A DNA stretch of 16,069 nt from positions 1 through 16,069 of the forward strand of contig NW_024467522.1 of assembly GCF_001625195.1 (NCBI RefSeq), written 5' to 3'. The notes under the pieces are model-generated. The model had not been told where the DNA came from, searched no databases, and saw nothing but the letters and a program-made list of their open reading frames with translations. The translations under genes were made by a program, and so were the position numbers. Below, one piece after another: positions 13,683 to 16,069 of the stretch (position 1 is the stretch's first letter; every line of letters starts with the position of its first letter). The stretch comes from Drechmeria coniospora (Eukaryota; Ascomycota; Sordariomycetes; Hypocreales; Ophiocordycipitaceae).

Positions 13683-13830
13683 CCGTTGGTTCTGCTAGGC
13701 CTGTTAGGCCCCCCAGGCCCGTTGGGCCCTCTAGGCCGTTAGGCCCGTTAGGCCCGTTAGGCCCGCTAGGCCCGCTAGGCCCGTTAGGCCTGCTAGGCCC
13801 GTTAGGCCCGCTAGGCCCGCTAGGCCCGTT
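13683..13830 (-). repeat. 9-bp minisatellite in ORF1
   Basis: Ten clean units at 13741-13830 and a degenerate run down to 13683 encode Gly-Pro-Ser/Asn, the same unit as the two tracts in ORF2. One unit at 13731-13740 has lost a C on the plus strand (AGGCCGTT), which shifts the frame; past it, the other frame continues the Gly-Pro pattern into the conserved ORF1 region. Confidence 0.9.
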
Positions 13831-14462
13831 AAGGCCCTTGGGTCCTCGGCCCCTTGGTGGAACAACCGCCCAGGCGCTTCCTGGAGACCTGTAGGTATAG
13901 TGTTTGGGCTGCCTCGCTATAGCTCTTCGGGCCCCTTGGAAACGCATTTTGTAGTGCATTTATAAGGGGTTCGAAGAGGCTATATGGCATCTTCGATACT
14001 GCACTTTGTATAAGTATAGTAGCCTGTTGGATTTGTAGGGCTAGGTCTTGGCCCTCGTTTTGGTCGGTTGTTATAGGCCTAGATATCCCCTTTTTAGCTA
14101 ATTTAGGTAGCCTTTCAGGAGACTCTAGGTCTGCGTGGGTTCGTTTTCGTTGTTGTAGTATAAGGGGGTTTCGGGGTTTCTGGTTGGATAGGGGCTTCCG
14201 TATCCTCTAGGTCTTCCATATCGGTATCTGTAGGTTGACCTAGGGATATAAGTTCGATTTCGTCTTCGTTTGTTGTATTTTCTTCGTTTTCTGGAGTTAT
14301 ATTAATATTTGTAGTATTTTCCTGACTTTCCTGATTTTCCTGATTTTTTTCCTGAATTTCCCTGTATAGGGTAGGCTGAGCCTGATTTTCCTGATTTTTT
14401 CCTGATTTTTCTGGTATAGGGTAGGCTGGGCTAGGACCGGGCCTGTAGCCGGGCCTATAGTC

Positions 14463-14486
14463 GGGTGGTTGGGTAGGTTGGGTGGG
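14463..14486 (+). other. G-quadruplex-type motif antisense to LINE ORF1
   Basis: Four GGG runs at 14463-14465, 14471-14473, 14480-14482 and 14484-14486 are spaced by loops of 5, 6 and 1 bases, matching the G3+N1-7 pattern. It lies in a G-rich minisatellite-like stretch (14463-14630) whose complement encodes the Pro-rich ORF1 N-terminus. It would form on the antisense (first-cDNA) strand. Folding is inferred only. Confidence 0.6.
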
Positions 14487-14675
14487 TCTCGATGGGTGCA
14501 ATCGGGTGGGCCTCGTTGGGTGCAATTGGGTGGGTCTCGTTGGGTGCAATTGGGCAGGTCCCGTCGGGCGGGGTCGGATGGGTCTTATTGGGTAGGATCG
14601 GGTGGGTCTCGTTGGGGGGGTCGGCACGCGCGGGGTTGCGTTTCTGGCGGCTCTCTTCCTCCCAGTTGAAGGCAT

Positions 14676-14850
14676 CTTTGACCCCCGACTGCACGCGCGC
14701 AATCGGCTGCGCGCGGCTGTAACTCGAGGATCGTAATGTCCCAATTGAGGGGAATTGAAAGAACTGCAATTTGGCTATTTTATTGTGGTTTCAATCGATC
14801 GGGTGGGCGCGTGGTGTTGATCGCTATTTATATTAAATCAGTAGAGCTTT
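14676..14850 (-). promoter_or_regulatory. LINE 5' leader with TATA-like motif
   Basis: This precedes the first ORF1 ATG. Its outer 28 bases (14823-14850) are identical, in the same orientation, to a stretch in both 3' UTR copies and include TATAAATA on the minus strand. A start about 30 bases downstream of that TATA would be near 14800. Upstream, in element sense, an A-rich run precedes it. It could be the element's own promoter or the end of another copy; the sequence does not decide. Confidence 0.5.
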
Positions 14851-16069
14851 TTTTTGTTTTAGTAGTAGTAACGGATAAGGTTCTAAACCTAAGTATTAAA
14901 AGACTTAATATAAAGCTATTATTTAGTAATAATATAATAATATCTTAGTATTATATTTATTTAAGGCTAAGGATAAGATTATAGTATTAGTATAGGATAA
15001 TATAAAGGAAGATATCTTAGGAGTAGCCCTTTATATTAATCTTAGTATAAGCTATTTCGGATATTTAGGTAATAGGATAGTTTTAAAAGCCTTATAGGTC
15101 TTAAGGGGAAATAGGAATATATATTAATTAGGCTTTCTCTATAAAAGTACTACTAATAGATATATAGATAGTTAAGCCTATATCTATAAGGTCTTTTTAG
15201 TATAATAAATTAAATTAACTATTATAGGAATTAAAAAAGGGGGGGAAATTAGGCTTATTTTATTTAGTAGGCTTAGAGAATAACTTTCCTTAGAGCCTAT
15301 TTATTTCCTTAATTTAAGATAGTATCCTTCTTACTATATCCTTTAATACTACCCGTAGGGATATCCTATAGCGCCTAAATCTTAAAGGTTATATTCTATC
15401 TTTACGGTAGGATAAGTAGTAAGAGTAGGTAGATTTATATATAGTAGCCTTTTTTTACGTAATAAAAGTAAATCCCCTTCTGCCTTTAGTAGCTAAGTTC
15501 TATAGCTAAAACGTACTAAGCTTATTACTATAGAGGAGTTTATTACCTTTAGTAAAATTAGCTTATTGCTTATAGAGGTATTTATTTCTCTTAGTAAGGT
15601 TAGCTTATTAAATATAGGCGGGCTTAGTAAGGTTAGCTTACTAAGTAATAGTAGTTATTTTTTTACCCCTTTAGTATAATAGCTAGTAGGGCGGTAGGAT
15701 AAGTAATATATTAGGGACTTAAGATAGTTAGTAATAGTACTAACTTAACGGGTAAAGGAATAAAAGTTATTATACAAAGATTAAAATTAAGAAGTAATAC
15801 CTAATAGAGGTTATTAAAAAGAGTAGTTTTAAGGTAATTAATCTTAACGGCTTTAGGCTAGTTAGGGCTACTAGCTTTAAAGTAATATACTTTTAAAAAT
15901 AAAAAGGAACTTTATAAATATAATGGTTTAGTAAAGCTATAATAATTTCTTAAGGGCTTTTTCGGCTTAGTTTAGGTTACTATAGATATATCTAATTACT
16001 AAATAATCTTTTAGTAGTTAAATTTACTTATTTTTTGCTTATACTTTAACTAAGCGGCTAGGATCTTTT
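14851..16069. other. A+T-rich relic sequence, no gene seen
   Basis: A+T-rich, TpA-dominated sequence like 5221-7961, with stops in all frames. It continues the RIP-decayed island on the far side of the LINE. I recognise no protein relic and no copy of E1, E2 or E3. A few G+C-richer words remain (for example near 15235-15245 and 15350-15372). Confidence 0.7.
15529..15642. repeat. Imperfect 42-bp tandem repeat
   Basis: Two 42-bp units start at 15529 and 15571 (both begin TATAGAGG) and share a core AGTAA..TTAGCTTA; a third core copy at 15623-15642 follows at shorter spacing. The units differ at many positions, some of RIP type. It is probably a decayed minisatellite within a transposon relic. 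Confidence 0.65.

Larger units (their letters stand above)
12925..14675 (-). pseudogene. LINE ORF1 (gag-like, zinc knuckles), broken by about six frame changes
   Basis: ORF1 proteins of this class bind the element RNA. The likely start is ATG 14675 (MPSTGRKRAARN); the stop is TAG at 12927-12925. Reading frames must change near 14164-14168 (C5 run), 13889, 13735 (one base lost from a 9-bp repeat unit), 13345, 13133 and 13080-13090. Segments in order: Pro/Arg-rich N-terminus; a Gln/Glu/Asn-rich stretch; LALQIQQATILIQSAV to SYSEAAQ; the Gly-Pro repeat; a folded region (LGAIAVASIELSARGN to WIKLVAHGVP, then PSLGKAAGSIVFAVPT); then zinc knuckles, with CFRCQGYGH split from its last Cys and two intact CX2CX3HX6C units. 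No segment contains a stop before its junction, so the breaks look recent or technical. Exact sites are inferred. Confidence 0.75.
8168..14850 (-). mobile_element. Non-LTR retrotransposon (LINE), Tad/I-like, nearly full length
   Basis: In element order: 5' leader (about 14850-14676), ORF1 with zinc knuckles (14675-12925), ORF2 with endonuclease, reverse transcriptase and RNase H (about 12913-8615), then a 3' UTR ending in poly(A), read as T-runs on the plus strand at 8380-8393 and again at 8168-8178. An apurinic-type endonuclease at the start and an RNase H after the reverse transcriptase place it with the Tad1/I group common in ascomycetes. ORF2 is intact and ORF1 is not. I could not find a target-site duplication, so the exact ends are inferred. 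Confidence 0.88.

Noticed and set aside
14851..16069. Relic protein gene in the right-hand A+T-rich tract
   Set aside because: No frame keeps recognisable motifs and stops are dense; I could not assign it to a family by eye.

Overview
The window looks like a piece of the genome of a filamentous ascomycete fungus (Pezizomycotina). The evidence is a pentafunctional AROM gene with one short fungal-type intron, long A+T-rich tracts that look like transposons destroyed by repeat-induced point mutation (RIP, CpA to TpA), and a Tad/I-type non-LTR retrotransposon. The species cannot be named from the sequence.

Layout. (1) 136-4916, minus strand: the AROM gene, normal base composition, with five shikimate-pathway domains in the usual order, a 55-bp intron near the 3' end and three single-base frame breaks in its second half. 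(2) About 5221-7961: an A+T-rich island of RIP-decayed transposon relics. Three short unmutated elements sit in or beside it: E1 (5671-5842), E2 (7208-7398) and E3 (7962-8162). Each starts TG, ends CA and is flanked by a perfect 5-bp target duplication. Two decayed E3 copies are recognisable, and E2 is inserted inside one of them. (3) 8168-14850, minus strand: one LINE with a 5' leader, a broken ORF1 (zinc knuckles), an intact ORF2 of about 1,430 codons (endonuclease, reverse transcriptase, RNase H), and a 3' UTR present twice in tandem, each copy with its own poly(A). (4) 14851-16069: more A+T-rich relic sequence.

How it fits together. AROM is the only host gene and borders a transposon graveyard. 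The small elements and the LINE came after most of the RIP decay. The LINE's ORF2 is open, but its codons look filtered by RIP: one ATG in the whole reading frame, no GTG or TTG in the first 490 codons, and no AUG start. A 9-bp minisatellite encoding Gly-Pro-Ser/Asn has expanded at three places in the LINE. E3 is almost a chain of hairpins. Together with the shared 3'-terminal hairpins of E1-E3 and the RIP-filtered LINE, this is the least familiar biology here.
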